From Tessaracoccus aquimaris (lineage in GTDB: Bacteria > Actinomycetota > Actinomycetes > Propionibacteriales > Propionibacteriaceae), in assembly GCF_001997345.1 (NCBI RefSeq), contig NZ_CP019606.1, positions 1,736,001 through 1,800,000 of the forward strand: a stretch of 64,000 nt of DNA, read 5' to 3'. The notes beneath the pieces are model-generated. The model was not told the origin of the DNA. It worked only from the letters and a program-made list of their open reading frames with translations, and made no database searches. Of this stretch, positions 16,397 through 25,961 are shown one piece after another. How positions within the stretch are numbered: position 1 is the first letter of the stretch; every line of letters begins with the position of its first letter. The translations under genes and the position numbers were made by a program.

Positions 16397-18153
16397 CCGC
16401 CACCACCCTGAAGGCGTCGCTGGGGCCCGAACCCCAGCGACGCAGGCGGCGGCCCTCCATGAAGCGCCCCTCCCTGATCGTCGCCATCGGCCTCGTCGCG
16501 ACCGCCCTGATCGTCGGCGTCGGCCTCCTGTATCCGCTCGCGAAGGTGATCGGACTCACCTTCTCGACCGAGGGCCTCACCGTCCTCGGTCGCATGTTCA
16601 CCAACCCGGTCAACCGGCAGACGATCACCAACACCGTCGTGCTGGGCGTGCTCGTGGCCGTGATCGGCACCGCCATCGCGTTCCTGTTCGCCTACGTCCA
16701 GGCTCGGCTCGACGTCCCGGGCAAGAAGATCCTGCACCTGCTGGCCATCCTGCCCGTCGTGAGCCCACCGTTCGCGCTGGCCTCGAGCGTCATCGTGCTG
16801 TTCGGTCGCAACGGCCTGATCACGAACAAGTTGCTCGGTCTCGAGGTCGACATCTACGGCCTCGACGGCCTGACGCTCGTGCTGGCACTCTCGTTCTTCC
16901 CCGTCATCTACATGTCGCTGCTCGGCATGATGCAGCGGCTGGACCCGTCGCTCGACCAGGCGGCCACCAACCTCGGCGCGAGCAAGGCGAAGGTGTTCTT
17001 CACCGTCACGCTCCCTCTGATGCTCCCTGGCATCGCGAGCGGCGTCCTGCTGCTCTTCGTCGAGGCGATCGCCGACCTGGCGAACCCGCTGGTCCTCGGA
17101 GGCGACTTCACCGTCCTGTCCTCCCGCGCCTACCTCGCCATCACCGGCGAGTACGACGTGACGGCGGGCTCGGTGTATTCGATCTCGCTGCTGGTGCCTG
17201 CGCTGCTGGTGTTCCTCCTGCAGCGGTTCTGGGTGGAGCGGAAGTCGACCGTCACCGTCACCGGTAAGCCGAGCGGCTCTCCCCTGCTGCAGCGCGGCCC
17301 GGTCGCCTGGGTCGCCTACGGTGCGACGGTCTTCATCGCGCTACTGATCCTCGTGATCTACGCGACGATCATCTACGGCGGTTTCGCGAAGGTCCCAGGC
17401 GTCAACTGGGCACCGACGCTGGCCAACTACAAGTTCGTCCTCACCGGCATCGGGTCCGAGGCCATCATCGACACGACGGTCATGTCGATCATCGCGGCAC
17501 CGATCGCGAGCCTGCTCGGCATCATGATCGCCTGGCTGACCGTCACGAAGCTGAAGAAGACGGCAGGGTTCGTCGACTTCGTCGCCATGCTCGGCATCGC
17601 CGTGCCAGGCACGGTGCTGGGCATCGGCGTGCTGCTCGCGTTCCGGCCGAAGAACCTCGTCGGAGGCGTGACGGTGCTCCCCTCACTGGCAGGCGGCGCC
17701 GCCGTCGCAGGCGGGGCGATCGCGATCATCCTGGTCTTCGTGCTGCGCTCGTTGCCGGCCGCGGTCCGCTCAGGCACCGGCTCGCTGAAGCAGATCCACG
17801 GCTCCATCGAGGAGGCCTCCGCCTCCCTCGGCGCTAGCGAGGGAACCACCTTCCGGCTGGTCACCCTCCCGCTCGTCGCTCCCGCCCTGGTCGCGGGGCT
17901 GACGTTCGCGATCGCCCGATGCATGACGACGCTGTCGCCGATCGTTTTCCTCACCACCCCACGGACGAAGGTGATGACCAGCCAGATCCTGGCAGAGGTC
18001 GACGCCGGCCGCTTCGGCAACGCCTTCGCCTACTGCACCCTGCTGATGATCATCGTCCTGATCTTCATCGGTGGCGTGAACCTCATGAACAAGAAGATGA
18101 CAGGCAAGCCCGCGCCGAGCGGAACGGCCATGGCCGCTAAGGAACTGACGTGA
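16393..18153 (+). CDS. ABC importer permease, two fused domains (FbpB/ThiP type)
   Basis: The protein has 586 residues, starting at the ATG that overlaps the binding-protein stop. About 12 membrane segments form two tandem binding-protein-dependent permease domains, each with an EAA loop: DQAATNLGASKAKVFF near residue 195 and EEASASLGASEGTTFR near 475. This internal duplication is characteristic of Fe(III)/thiamine-type importers. It forms the membrane channel for the adjacent substrate-binding protein and ATPase. Confidence 0.9.
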   Translation: MTATTLKASLGPEPQRRRRRPSMKRPSLIVAIGLVATALIVGVGLLYPLAKVIGLTFSTEGLTVLGRMFTNPVNRQTITNTVVLGVLVAVIGTAIAFLFAYVQARLDVPGKKILHLLAILPVVSPPFALASSVIVLFGRNGLITNKLLGLEVDIYGLDGLTLVLALSFFPVIYMSLLGMMQRLDPSLDQAATNLGASKAKVFFTVTLPLMLPGIASGVLLLFVEAIADLANPLVLGGDFTVLSSRAYLAITGEYDVTAGSVYSISLLVPALLVFLLQRFWVERKSTVTVTGKPSGSPLLQRGPVAWVAYGATVFIALLILVIYATIIYGGFAKVPGVNWAPTLANYKFVLTGIGSEAIIDTTVMSIIAAPIASLLGIMIAWLTVTKLKKTAGFVDFVAMLGIAVPGTVLGIGVLLAFRPKNLVGGVTVLPSLAGGAAVAGGAIAIILVFVLRSLPAAVRSGTGSLKQIHGSIEEASASLGASEGTTFRLVTLPLVAPALVAGLTFAIARCMTTLSPIVFLTTPRTKVMTSQILAEVDAGRFGNAFAYCTLLMIIVLIFIGGVNLMNKKMTGKPAPSGTAMAAKELT

Positions 18154-19256
18154 CCACCACACTCAAGCCCGACACCGCTGTGCGCGGCGCCCTCGAACTG
18201 AAGTCCCTCGTCAAGCGTTACGACGGAGCCGATGAGAACGCGGTCGACGGAATCGACCTCGACATCCTTCCCGGCGAGTTCATCACGCTGCTCGGCCCCT
18301 CGGGTTGCGGCAAGACCACGACCCTGCGGATGATCGCCGGCTTCGAGGAGCCAACCGCCGGCAGCATCGACCTCGACGGCGCAGACCTTGTGCGGATGCG
18401 CCCGAACAAGCGCCCGATCGCGATGGTGTTCCAGAACTACGCCCTGTTCCCCCACATGACGGTGGCGCAGAACGTCGGCTACGGCCTGCGGATGCAGAAG
18501 TGGAAGCCGAGCGCGATCAACGAGGCAGTCGAGGTGGCCCTCGCGTCGATGAACCTCACGGGCATGCAGGACCGCTCGCCGCACCAGCTCTCCGGTGGCC
18601 AGCAGCAGCGCGTGGCACTGGCCCGCGCCATGGTGCTCCGGCCCTCGTTGATGCTGTTCGACGAGCCCCTGTCGAACCTCGACGCCAAGCTGCGCGACCA
18701 CATGCGCACGGAGATCCGTCAGCTGCAGCAGCGGCTCGGGATCACCAGCATCTACGTGACGCATGACCAGGCCGAGGCGATGAGCCTCTCCGACCGGATC
18801 GTCGTGATGAGCAAGGGCCGCATCGAGCAGCTCGACACCCCGGCGGAGGTCTACAACTCCCCCGCGACGTCGTTCGTGGCCGACTTCATCGGGCGCGCCA
18901 GCTTCCTGCGCACCCCGGTACTCGGCGAGGAGGGCGATCTTCGACGGGTCAAGGCGTTCGGCCGCGAGTACCTGGTGCGTTCGCATCCCGATGTCGGCCG
19001 CGACGGCCTGCTGGTCCTGCGTCCCGAGGGCGTTGCGGTCGAGGCGTCCGAGTCGGAGGCAGACGGCACCGTGGTTTCCGCCATGTACTTCGGGCCCAAC
19101 GTCGAGTATGAGGTCGACACCGCCGAGGGCAAGATCCTCGTCTCGGTGGCCAACCCCGACCCTCGCGACCTGCTCGAGGTCGCGACAAGGGTGAAGTTGT
19201 CGCTCACCAACAACAAGGCGTACCTGCTGCCCGACCAGCCGGCCAGCGCCTCCTGA
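18150..19256 (+). CDS. ABC importer ATP-binding protein (FbpC/PotA type)
   Basis: The protein has 368 residues from a GTG that overlaps the permease stop (GTGA). It has Walker A GPSGCGKTT, signature LSGGQQQR, Walker B LMLFDEPLSNLD and the switch His in YVTHDQAEA. The C-terminal ~120 residues form a TOBE-like regulatory domain, as in iron, sugar and polyamine importers. It is the last gene of the operon and is followed by a long perfect hairpin. Confidence 0.93.
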   Translation: MTTTLKPDTAVRGALELKSLVKRYDGADENAVDGIDLDILPGEFITLLGPSGCGKTTTLRMIAGFEEPTAGSIDLDGADLVRMRPNKRPIAMVFQNYALFPHMTVAQNVGYGLRMQKWKPSAINEAVEVALASMNLTGMQDRSPHQLSGGQQQRVALARAMVLRPSLMLFDEPLSNLDAKLRDHMRTEIRQLQQRLGITSIYVTHDQAEAMSLSDRIVVMSKGRIEQLDTPAEVYNSPATSFVADFIGRASFLRTPVLGEEGDLRRVKAFGREYLVRSHPDVGRDGLLVLRPEGVAVEASESEADGTVVSAMYFGPNVEYEVDTAEGKILVSVANPDPRDLLEVATRVKLSLTNNKAYLLPDQPASAS

Positions 19257-19260
19257 TCTC

Positions 19261-19318
19261 CGAGGCCACGCCGACCCGGTGCCGGGAGGCACAACCCTTC
19301 CGGGTCGGCGTGGCCTCG
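19261..19318. terminator. Long hairpin between convergent genes
   Basis: A perfect 19-bp stem beginning CGAGGCCACGCCGACCCGG is separated by a 20-base loop. It lies between the convergent ABC operon and the HNH gene, so it probably ends transcription from both sides. No clear T run is present. Confidence 0.65.
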
Positions 19319-19344
19319 GGCCGCACCAACAACGGGGGTCGGCC

Positions 19345-20625
19345 CTACTCGCGCAGCGGCCAGGTCCCGCAGGGGGTGAGTTCGTAGCGGTAGCCGAGCG
19401 GGCTCTCCCAGACGAGCACGTCGGGCCCGCGCTGGAGCGACTTCCAGGCCCTCGCCGTCTTGGCCCGATGGGCCCGACGGTTGAGCGGGACGAGGTTGCC
19501 GAGCCGGGTCTGCGCCCGGTACCCCTCCCGCCACGGCACCGTGTGGTCGAGATCGAGCCTCCGAGAACTGCGGTTGGAGTACGGGAACATCTCCGTCGGC
19601 ATGACGATCTCCACCGCACGCTTGAGCTGCGCACCGGGCTCATACCCATCAGACGGATCCAGGTCGGCGAGGTCGATCACCGGATGAACCGTCACCTTTG
19701 CCTCCCCGAGCAACTCCCCCAGCAGCCGGCTGGTGATCCAGCCAGCCTTGTCGACCCGCGCGGCGGGCGGGAGGCCACCGACCGAATCGGCGTGGATGTG
19801 AACGGCGAGCCCGAGCTCGGGCCGGTAGACCTTGGAGGGTCGGGGTCGTGCCGCCTCGTGGTGTTCAGGGTCGCCCGGCAGGGTGGGTTGGTCGCCGCTC
19901 TGCAGCAGGGCGAGCGCTTGCGCGGGGTTCGCGAGGATCCCGAGCGCCTTCGCCCGCCGCTGCTGCAGCGTCAACCCGGGGAACCGGTCTTCGAGCAGCC
20001 TCGCCACCCGCGTCGCCGTGACGTCGAGGCTGCGCGCATCGAGCACATCAAGCCTGCCGGTGAGGTTCATGCACCCGTCGAAGAGGCCCCACACATGGAC
20101 GCCGCGGTCTTCGCGCGCGAGCCGCTCGCGCTCTTGTGCGGCGGCACGGTCAGCCTCGATGATCAGCTTGTCCAGCAGGTTGAAGGTGGCCGTCCAGCCC
20201 AGAGCGTCCTGCCGCGGCAGCCAGCGCAGCGTCACAGCTTCGGCAACCTCGGGCCGGAGGTGAGCGCACCTGGCCGCGGCCTTGACCGCCCGCGACGCCT
20301 CGACCTTCAGCTCCACCACTGCGGCGAACAGCTTCGGGTGCCGGTGCTTGAGGTTGAGCGCCTCGATGAGCCGGTGACCCGCCGCATGGGGGCTGCACTC
20401 AAGCAGCCCTGCCAGCTCGAGGCTCAGGAACTCGGAGACGAGGGGCGTGCCCTCGGCGCCGACCCGGATCCGCTTCTCGGCGAGGACGGCGAGCAGTTCG
20501 TCGGTGTCGACGCGGTAGCACTCGGCGAGCTCGCAGATCGAGGCCAGCAGATCTGCCTCTGCCCGGCGACGGCACGTCACGGCCGAGCGGATCGCCTCCG
20601 CCTGCTCCCTCGCCATTGCCTCCAT
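19345..20625 (-). CDS. DUF222 / HNH endonuclease domain protein (13E12-like)
   Basis: The protein has 426 residues. An N-terminal helical DUF222 region is followed by a C-terminal HNH nuclease module at about residues 355-400, with DLDHTVPW, GNLVPLNRRAHRAK. Such proteins are multicopy in actinobacteria, and the family is related to the mycobacterial 13E12 repeat; the role is unclear and possibly linked to mobile DNA. On the minus strand a TAGCGT box ends 6 bases before the ATG, so the mRNA may be leaderless. Confidence 0.85.
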   Translation of the reverse strand: MEAMAREQAEAIRSAVTCRRRAEADLLASICELAECYRVDTDELLAVLAEKRIRVGAEGTPLVSEFLSLELAGLLECSPHAAGHRLIEALNLKHRHPKLFAAVVELKVEASRAVKAAARCAHLRPEVAEAVTLRWLPRQDALGWTATFNLLDKLIIEADRAAAQERERLAREDRGVHVWGLFDGCMNLTGRLDVLDARSLDVTATRVARLLEDRFPGLTLQQRRAKALGILANPAQALALLQSGDQPTLPGDPEHHEAARPRPSKVYRPELGLAVHIHADSVGGLPPAARVDKAGWITSRLLGELLGEAKVTVHPVIDLADLDPSDGYEPGAQLKRAVEIVMPTEMFPYSNRSSRRLDLDHTVPWREGYRAQTRLGNLVPLNRRAHRAKTARAWKSLQRGPDVLVWESPLGYRYELTPCGTWPLRE

Positions 20626-20631
20626 GACTTC

Positions 20632-20637
20632 ACGCTA
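20632..20637 (-). promoter_or_regulatory. -10 box of the DUF222/HNH gene
   Basis: Read on the minus strand, TAGCGT ends 6 bases before the ATG at 20625. There is no ribosome site in the gap. Confidence 0.45.
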
Positions 20638-21239
20638 CAGACAGGGTCTGACAATTCTGCTGCGCTGAGTCTCGATGTGTGAAGGTCCGATCGTTCCGTG
20701 CAGCTTCGAGTCCCAGAGTCGCCCACAGCGCTGGGAAGCCACGATGTTCGAAAACAGATAGGTGCGCTAGACCGGGTCTCGGGCGATCGCTGCACCGGAG
20801 ACTGGGAGCCATCCCTACTCAGCAGGGGGTGACGATAGATCCGTCTCGGCTGCCAGCAATCGCCCAGCCTGGGAATCGAGACATAGCCCTTTCGCCACCC
20901 AATGTTCCGCATGTTCCGCCGTACAGTGTGGACCGATCGGTTGCGACACTTGCGAGACTCCACGCCGAAGACAAGGCTGCGGATCTGGCTCCTGTCTGCC
21001 AATCGCCACCTGCGCATGACTCATCAAGGATTCCGTCCATGGCTCCGACCTCGGCGGTCACCGTCTTGGAGTCGCACCGTTGCGTGAGTTGCCCCTTCTC
21101 CTGGATCCCAGTACCGAGCAGCCCGACCACTCTGGCCATTGCCCAGCACGTTCTCAAGATCAGCCCTAGTTTGCCGATACATCCGAACCCGCGACTCGTT
21201 CCCAACGAACGGAGTCTCCAGACACCGGCGCGGATCAAG
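20638..21239. other. Stretch without recognisable genes
   Basis: About 600 bases with visibly lower GC than the neighbours and with frames in all registers that do not resemble known proteins. No SD-supported start, no terminal repeat and no RNA gene could be recognised. It lies between the HNH gene and a comEC tail and may be decayed mobile or flanking DNA. Confidence 0.5.
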
Positions 21240-21395
21240 CTACCTTCGGGTGACCACGCCGAGCGCCGTCTCTCCTCGCGCAACCAGGACCGTACCCTGC
21301 CTGTCCGTCCTCGCGACGGTCATGCCGAGGCCCTCGGCCAGGTCGATCGCCGCCTTCGCCGGGTGACCGTAGTCGTTGTGGGGACTACGTGGTGC
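21240..21395 (-). pseudogene. comEC C-terminal fragment
   Basis: The minus-strand frame ending TAG at 21240 encodes HNDYGHPAKAAI, then LGMTVARTDRQGTV and ALGVVTRR. This pattern is that of the end of the metallo-beta-lactamase domain of ComEC/Rec2, the DNA-uptake channel. Only about 50 residues remain; the rest of the gene is cut off where the IS256-like element begins. Upstream residues (towards 21420) no longer match. The comEC call is from pattern memory and is moderately sure. Confidence 0.5.
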
Positions 21396-22742
21396 ACATC
21401 GACACCGCCCGGAGAGTAGAGCCCCTAGAGTGGTGTAGCCCCCACAGTGGCCGTGGCCGTCGATGACGGCAGGGCGGTCACCGTGGGATCCTTCGAGTTC
21501 ATCTCTCACAACTCTCTCAAAGGAAATCAACCACGATGACCGCTCCTCATATTGTCGACCCCGCCCGCGTGCTGGGCAACCTGCTGACCGAAGCATCCCC
21601 GGACATGATGCGCCAGCTCCTGCAGAACATGATCAACGCCCTCCTCTCGGCTGACGCCGATCTGGTGTGCGGCGCCGAGTGGGGACAGCCTTCCGCGGGG
21701 CGGGTTGCGCAGCGCAACGGCTACCGCCACCGCCCTCTGGATACCCGTGTCGGCACCGTTGATGTTGCCGTCCCCAAACTGCGCTCCGGAACCTACTTCC
21801 CCGAGTGGCTCTTGGAGCGCCGCAAACGTACCGAAGCGGCGCTGATCACGGTGATCGCCGACTGCTACCTCGCCGGAGTGTCGACCCGTCGGATGGACAA
21901 ACTCGTCAAGACCCTCGGGATCGACGGCCTGTCGAAGTCCCAGGTCTCCCGCATGGCCACCGACCTCGATGAGCACGTTGCGCAGTTCCGACACCGCCCC
22001 TTGGGCGAGGCGGGCCCGTTCACCTTCGTCGCCGCCGACGCGTTGACGATGAAGGTCCGAGAAGGCGGCAGGGTGACCAACGCCGTGGTCCTCGTCGCGA
22101 CCGGTGTCAACGGCGATGGTCACCGCGAAGTCCTCGGTCTGCAAGTGGCAACCTCAGAGACCAAACCGGCGTGGAACACGTTCTTCGCTGACCTGGTGGC
22201 CCGCGGCCTGGCCGGAGTACGGCTGGTGACCTCTGATGCCCACGCCGGGCTGGTCGAGGCCATCGCGGCGAACCTACCCGGCGCGTCCTGGCAGCGCTGC
22301 CGAACCCACTACGCCGCCAACCTCATGGCCGTCACGCCGAAGAGCATGTGGCCAGCGGTCAAAGCGATGCTCCACTCGCCTCTCACGACCAGCCCGACGC
22401 GGCCTCCGTCGAGGCGCAGTTCGACCGGCTGCTGGACTACACCGCAGAGAAGCTCCCCGCAGTCGCGGAGCACCTCGAGCAGGCCAGAGCCGACGTGCTC
22501 GCCTTCACCACATTTCCTAAGGACGTGTGGACCCAGATCTGGTCGAACAACCCCGCCGAACGCCTCAACCGGGAGATCCGGCGCCGCACCGACGCGGTCG
22601 GGATCTTCCCGAACCGGGAAGCCATCATCCGCCTCGTCGGCGCAGTCCTAGCCGAACAAACCGACGAATGGGCAGAAGGCCGCCGCTACCTCGGCCTCGA
22701 CATCCTCGCACGCTGCCGACTCACCACCATCCCCAACACCAC

Positions 22743-22750
22743 CGAAAAGG
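22743..22750. repeat. Left target duplication of inner ISL3
   Basis: CGAAAAGG abuts the inner ISL3 and is repeated at 24177-24184. It lies in the IS256 transposase gene, and removing one copy plus the IS restores that frame. Confidence 0.9.
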
Positions 22751-24176
22751 GGCTCATCCGATTTGAGGGTGTAGGCGGGGTCTGAATCCGCCGGCTTCGA
22801 GGAGGCAGCGGGCGATGTAGTGGGTCAGGTTGCGGAACCCGAGAGCGGAGCCGCGGAGGTGTTCGAGGCGGCCGTTGAGGGCTTCTGTGGGACCATTGCT
22901 GGTGCCGGGCCGGTCGAAGAAGTTCAACACATCGATCGCGCGGCGTTTCAGGGTGTGACCCAGGCGGACCAGTTCAGTCAGCTCAGCGGGGACGCCGGTG
23001 GCGATCGCATCGATCACGCTGGCCATGAGGTGGCGGCCGAGTGTGCGGTCTTTGCAGCGGTAGGCCTGGACGAGGCGCTGGTAGATGCCCCACGTGGCTT
23101 CGACCTCGACGTGGTTCTGGTCGCCGAACAGGTCTTCGAGCCGTGTGACTTGTTTGTCGGTGAGTAGATCGGCGCCGGTGAGTAGGGTGCGGCGGGCTTG
23201 ATAGAGCGGGTCCCCGCGGCGGCCTCGATGCCCCATGGTGGCTTGTTGGACGCGTTGGCGGCATTTGTCGACAGCCTCCCCGGCCAGGCGCACGACGTGG
23301 AACGGGTCCATCACCGCAGCTGCGTCGGGGAGTTCCTCGGCGGCGGCGGTTTTGAAGCCGGTGAACCCGTCCATCGCCACGACTTCCACGCCGGCCCGCC
23401 AGGCGGCTGGACGGGCAGCGAGCCAGCGTTTGAACACCTGTTTCGAGCGGCCCTCGACCATGTCGAGCAGCCGTGCCGGGCCAGTCCCAGCCGCTACCGG
23501 GGTCAGGTCGATGATCACGGTGACGAACTTGTCCCCGGCACGGGTGTGACGCCAGCAATGCTCATCGACCCCGAGCACGGTGACCTGGTCGAACCGGGAC
23601 GGATCATCGATCAACACCCGACGACCCTCGGCGATGATCGCATCGTTGGCGGTGTCCCACGCCACCGCCAGCCCTTCGGCGACCCTCGCCACGGTGAGGT
23701 GCTGACACACGATAGCTTCGAGCGCCCACCGCACCCCACGCCGCGACAGCCGAGCCCTCGGTTCAGCGGCCCGGTCCATGCTCTGGCGCCACACATGACC
23801 GCATTCGACACACCGGTACCTGCGCAGCCGCACCCGCAGCACAGTGGGTCTCCAACCGAAGGGCTCGTGAGCCAGGCCTCGGATTACCGTGTCACGCACC
23901 AAACCGCGCCCGCCACAGTTGTGGCACCAGTCATCAGCATCCGTGACGCGGCACTCCAGCACCGCCCGGCGCGCGGTCACGTGTTGGCCAGTCACCTCCA
24001 ACCCGAGCTCGTCGAGGCGGCAGAAGGTCGTCAGATCAGGCGCGGTGAAGGTAGCGTTGAACACGTCGAGGTCTTCCAGATGGACAGCTTAGGAACTTCC
24101 ATCTTCGGGAGGCCTCGACCCCTCTATCCAGCCGCCACGCCGGAACCCCTACCTACACCCTCAATTGGGAAGAGCC
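22751..24176 (-). mobile_element. Second ISL3-family element, nested in the IS256-like element
   Basis: This is a 1,426-bp element with imperfect inverted ends, GGCTCATCCGATTTGAGGGT on the left and, reading inwards from 24176, GGCTCTTCCCAATTGAGGGT on the right. It is flanked by the 8-bp duplication CGAAAAGG. Its ends and transposase differ clearly from the island-bounding ISL3, so it is a separate lineage that arrived independently. Confidence 0.9.
22754..24064 (-). CDS. ISL3 family transposase (second type)
   Basis: The protein has 436 residues and is apparently intact. The zinc-ribbon CHNCGG / CVECGHVW pair occupies about residues 47-90. The DDE domain has VDEHCW near 167, AMDGFTG near 235 and TEALNG near 398. 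It has the same architecture as the transposase at 6972-8303 but is clearly divergent from it. The stop lies only 3 bases inside the IS end. Confidence 0.93.
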   Translation of the reverse strand: MFNATFTAPDLTTFCRLDELGLEVTGQHVTARRAVLECRVTDADDWCHNCGGRGLVRDTVIRGLAHEPFGWRPTVLRVRLRRYRCVECGHVWRQSMDRAAEPRARLSRRGVRWALEAIVCQHLTVARVAEGLAVAWDTANDAIIAEGRRVLIDDPSRFDQVTVLGVDEHCWRHTRAGDKFVTVIIDLTPVAAGTGPARLLDMVEGRSKQVFKRWLAARPAAWRAGVEVVAMDGFTGFKTAAAEELPDAAAVMDPFHVVRLAGEAVDKCRQRVQQATMGHRGRRGDPLYQARRTLLTGADLLTDKQVTRLEDLFGDQNHVEVEATWGIYQRLVQAYRCKDRTLGRHLMASVIDAIATGVPAELTELVRLGHTLKRRAIDVLNFFDRPGTSNGPTEALNGRLEHLRGSALGFRNLTHYIARCLLEAGGFRPRLHPQIG

Positions 24177-24184
24177 CGAAAAGG
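24177..24184. repeat. Right target duplication of inner ISL3
   Basis: CGAAAAGG follows the right end of the inner ISL3 and is the first part of the resumed IS256 transposase frame. Confidence 0.9.
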
Positions 24185-24234
24185 AGCTCCCCGACCACCC
24201 GCTGGCGCTCAACGCCTGACCCCAACGACCTACG

Positions 24235-24249
24235 AAGGAAAAACCGCTA
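24235..24249. repeat. Left 15-bp direct repeat of the IS481-like element
   Basis: AAGGAAAAACCGCTA precedes the IS481-like end and is repeated exactly at 25947-25961. It is a long target duplication. Confidence 0.88.
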
Positions 24250-25946
24250 TGTGATGTCTCACGACATCGTGGCCGGTTGTGTCTCGGGACTTCGTTGACG
24301 GTTGGGTGTCTCATGACTTCGTGGACGGTCGGTTCTGGGTGGGTCCGTGCCAGCCGTGGCGGGTGGTCGGTTTGTCGTAGGTCGCGATGGTGTGTCCTTG
24401 TGCGTCGGTGATGGTGACGGTGTCGGCATCCCAGCTGATCGTGACGTGTTCGCCTCGGCGTTTGTAGCCGGCGTAGAACTTGGAGGCGAGGGCTCCGACG
24501 TAGCCGCCTTTGGTGACGGTGCGCATGGCGGTCCCGCTGATCCCGGCGGAGGGGCTCTGGCGGGTGGTCTTCATCGGGGTGCCCTGCTGGGGGTTGCGTG
24601 GCCCGTAGTACATGCCGGTGGTCGCGGGTCGAGGGTAGGTGTTGATGACCTCGCCGTTGAGGTCGATGATCTCTACTGCGGCTGGGGTCCAGGTCACGTG
24701 GACATGCTGCCCGGCCCGGCTGGTGGCCACGTAGAACAGGCAGCTGAGCGTCTTGATCTGGCCGTTGGGTCTGACCTTGACGAGGGCCTGTCCTGTAGCA
24801 GGGTGGAGGGTGAGCCGCGTTCTGGTAGCGATCATGGCCGTCTCGGTGGAGGACGGTGTGGTCGTGGCGCGCGCCGAGGGTGGGATCTGCGGGAGGCGGG
24901 GTTCAGGAGTCGGTTCGGGTGCCGCCGGGGTAGCGGCCCACGCCTCGGCCGGGGTCTTGCCGTCGAGTGCTTGATGGGCTCGTTCGTTGTTGTAGTACTG
25001 GTCGAACTGGTCGACCAGTGCTTGCAAGGCCTCGATCGTCTTCGCGGGTGGCCTGGCGTTGAGCCACTTCTGCAGCGTCTGGTGGAACCGTTCGTTCTTG
25101 CCCTGGGTTGTCGGCCGGTCCGGTTTGCCGGTGATGGGCTTGACCCCGAGGTCGAGCAGGTAGTCGACCAGCTTGCCGGTGAAGCCGCGGCGGGTGGGGT
25201 TGAACGCCAATCCGTTGTCGGACAGCAGCCGCTGCGGGACGCCCCAGCGGCGGATCGCGGTAGACACGACCAACACAGCGGCTTTGGCTGTCTCGCCGTC
25301 GGCGACGAGGCTTGCGGTGGCGAGCCGGGAGTGGTCGTCGATGACCTGGTGGATCGACACGCTGGTGCCATCAGCCAGTGACCAGGCGAACGCGTCGATC
25401 TGCCAACAGCAGTTCGGGGCCGGGTAGACGAACCGGCGGTTCGCCGCCCGCGGCCGCTTACGCGGTTCCGGCTTGGACACGCCAGCGGCAGCGAACGCAC
25501 GAGCGAGTGTAGCCCTTGAGGGCGGGTTCAGCCCCTGTCGGCGCATCCTGGCCAGCACTGACAAGGGGCCGGCGTCCAGCCCCTGCTCGGAGAGCCAAGC
25601 TCGGACGGCCAGCGCGTGCTCGATCACCTGCTGGTCGGTCCGGTTCGGGCTGTGATGGGGGCGGCGTGAGCCCGGCTCTGTCGCGCCGACCGGACCGACC
25701 TCACCGGCCTGGCGTCTGATCTTGTAGAACACCGCCCGACTGATCTGGTGCCGCTCGCAGAAGCGCGTGACCGCACCCCGCTCGGCATCATCGGGCCAGT
25801 TCGCGATCGCCCACCGCACGTCCGCGGGCACGTGGTTGAAATCCATGCCCAAACCAACCACCCGCACCCAGTGCCCACGATGTCGTGAGACTCACTGTCC
25901 ACGATGTCCCGAGACAGAACCGGCCACGATGTCGTGAGACTTCACA
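24250..25946 (-). mobile_element. IS481-family element nested in the IS256-like right end
   Basis: This is a 1,697-bp element. Its ends are TGTGATGTCTCACGACATCG on the left and, reading inwards from 25946, TGTGAAGTCTCACGACATCG on the right, differing at one base. A 15-bp perfect direct repeat flanks it. Additional copies of the CACGATGTCGTGAGAC motif occur just inside the right end and could be further transposase sites. Confidence 0.9.
24311..25867 (-). CDS. IS481 family transposase with duplicated C-terminal domain
   Basis: The protein has 518 residues. Residues 15-110 hold N-terminal helix-turn-helix segments. An integrase-type (rve) DDE core follows at about 140-310, with WQIDAFAW, LLSDNGLAF and GKNERFHQ supplying the catalytic triad. 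Past residue 340 there are two similar ~55-residue beta-rich units (GQHVHVTWTPAAVEIIDLNG and GEHVTISWDADTVTITDAQG), like the C-terminal beta-barrel of Mu-type transposases but in tandem. The gene is intact. GTG 25867 was used; ATG at 25846 is possible. Confidence 0.9.
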   Translation of the reverse strand: MRVVGLGMDFNHVPADVRWAIANWPDDAERGAVTRFCERHQISRAVFYKIRRQAGEVGPVGATEPGSRRPHHSPNRTDQQVIEHALAVRAWLSEQGLDAGPLSVLARMRRQGLNPPSRATLARAFAAAGVSKPEPRKRPRAANRRFVYPAPNCCWQIDAFAWSLADGTSVSIHQVIDDHSRLATASLVADGETAKAAVLVVSTAIRRWGVPQRLLSDNGLAFNPTRRGFTGKLVDYLLDLGVKPITGKPDRPTTQGKNERFHQTLQKWLNARPPAKTIEALQALVDQFDQYYNNERAHQALDGKTPAEAWAATPAAPEPTPEPRLPQIPPSARATTTPSSTETAMIATRTRLTLHPATGQALVKVRPNGQIKTLSCLFYVATSRAGQHVHVTWTPAAVEIIDLNGEVINTYPRPATTGMYYGPRNPQQGTPMKTTRQSPSAGISGTAMRTVTKGGYVGALASKFYAGYKRRGEHVTISWDADTVTITDAQGHTIATYDKPTTRHGWHGPTQNRPSTKS

Positions 25947-25961
25947 AAGGAAAAACCGCTA
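25947..25961. repeat. Right 15-bp direct repeat of the IS481-like element
   Basis: An exact copy of AAGGAAAAACCGCTA, immediately after the IS481-like end and just inside the IS256-like right terminus. Confidence 0.88.

Larger units (their letters stand above)
21536..24219 (+). pseudogene. IS256 family (mutator-type) transposase, disrupted
   Basis: The N-terminal ~285 residues read from ATG 21536 and include the DDE-domain segments FVAADALTMKV and [12 protein letters not shown]. Near 22378-22385 the frame shifts (a net gain of two bases or loss of one). The remainder, including [20 protein letters not shown] and GVLAEQ-like helices, continues in another frame. At 22751 the ISL3 element interrupts it; the last 14 codons resume after 24177 and end at TGA 24217-24219 (ELPDHPLALNA). 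Both lesions make it inactive. Confidence 0.88.

Noticed and set aside
19261..19318. Long hairpin as an insertion-sequence remnant
   Set aside because: A perfect stem between convergent genes with no duplication or transposase homology fits a terminator better.
20679..21419. 246-codon plus-strand frame in the gene-poor stretch
   Set aside because: No ribosome site, no recognisable domain, Pro/Ser-rich, and it runs antisense over the comEC-like tail.
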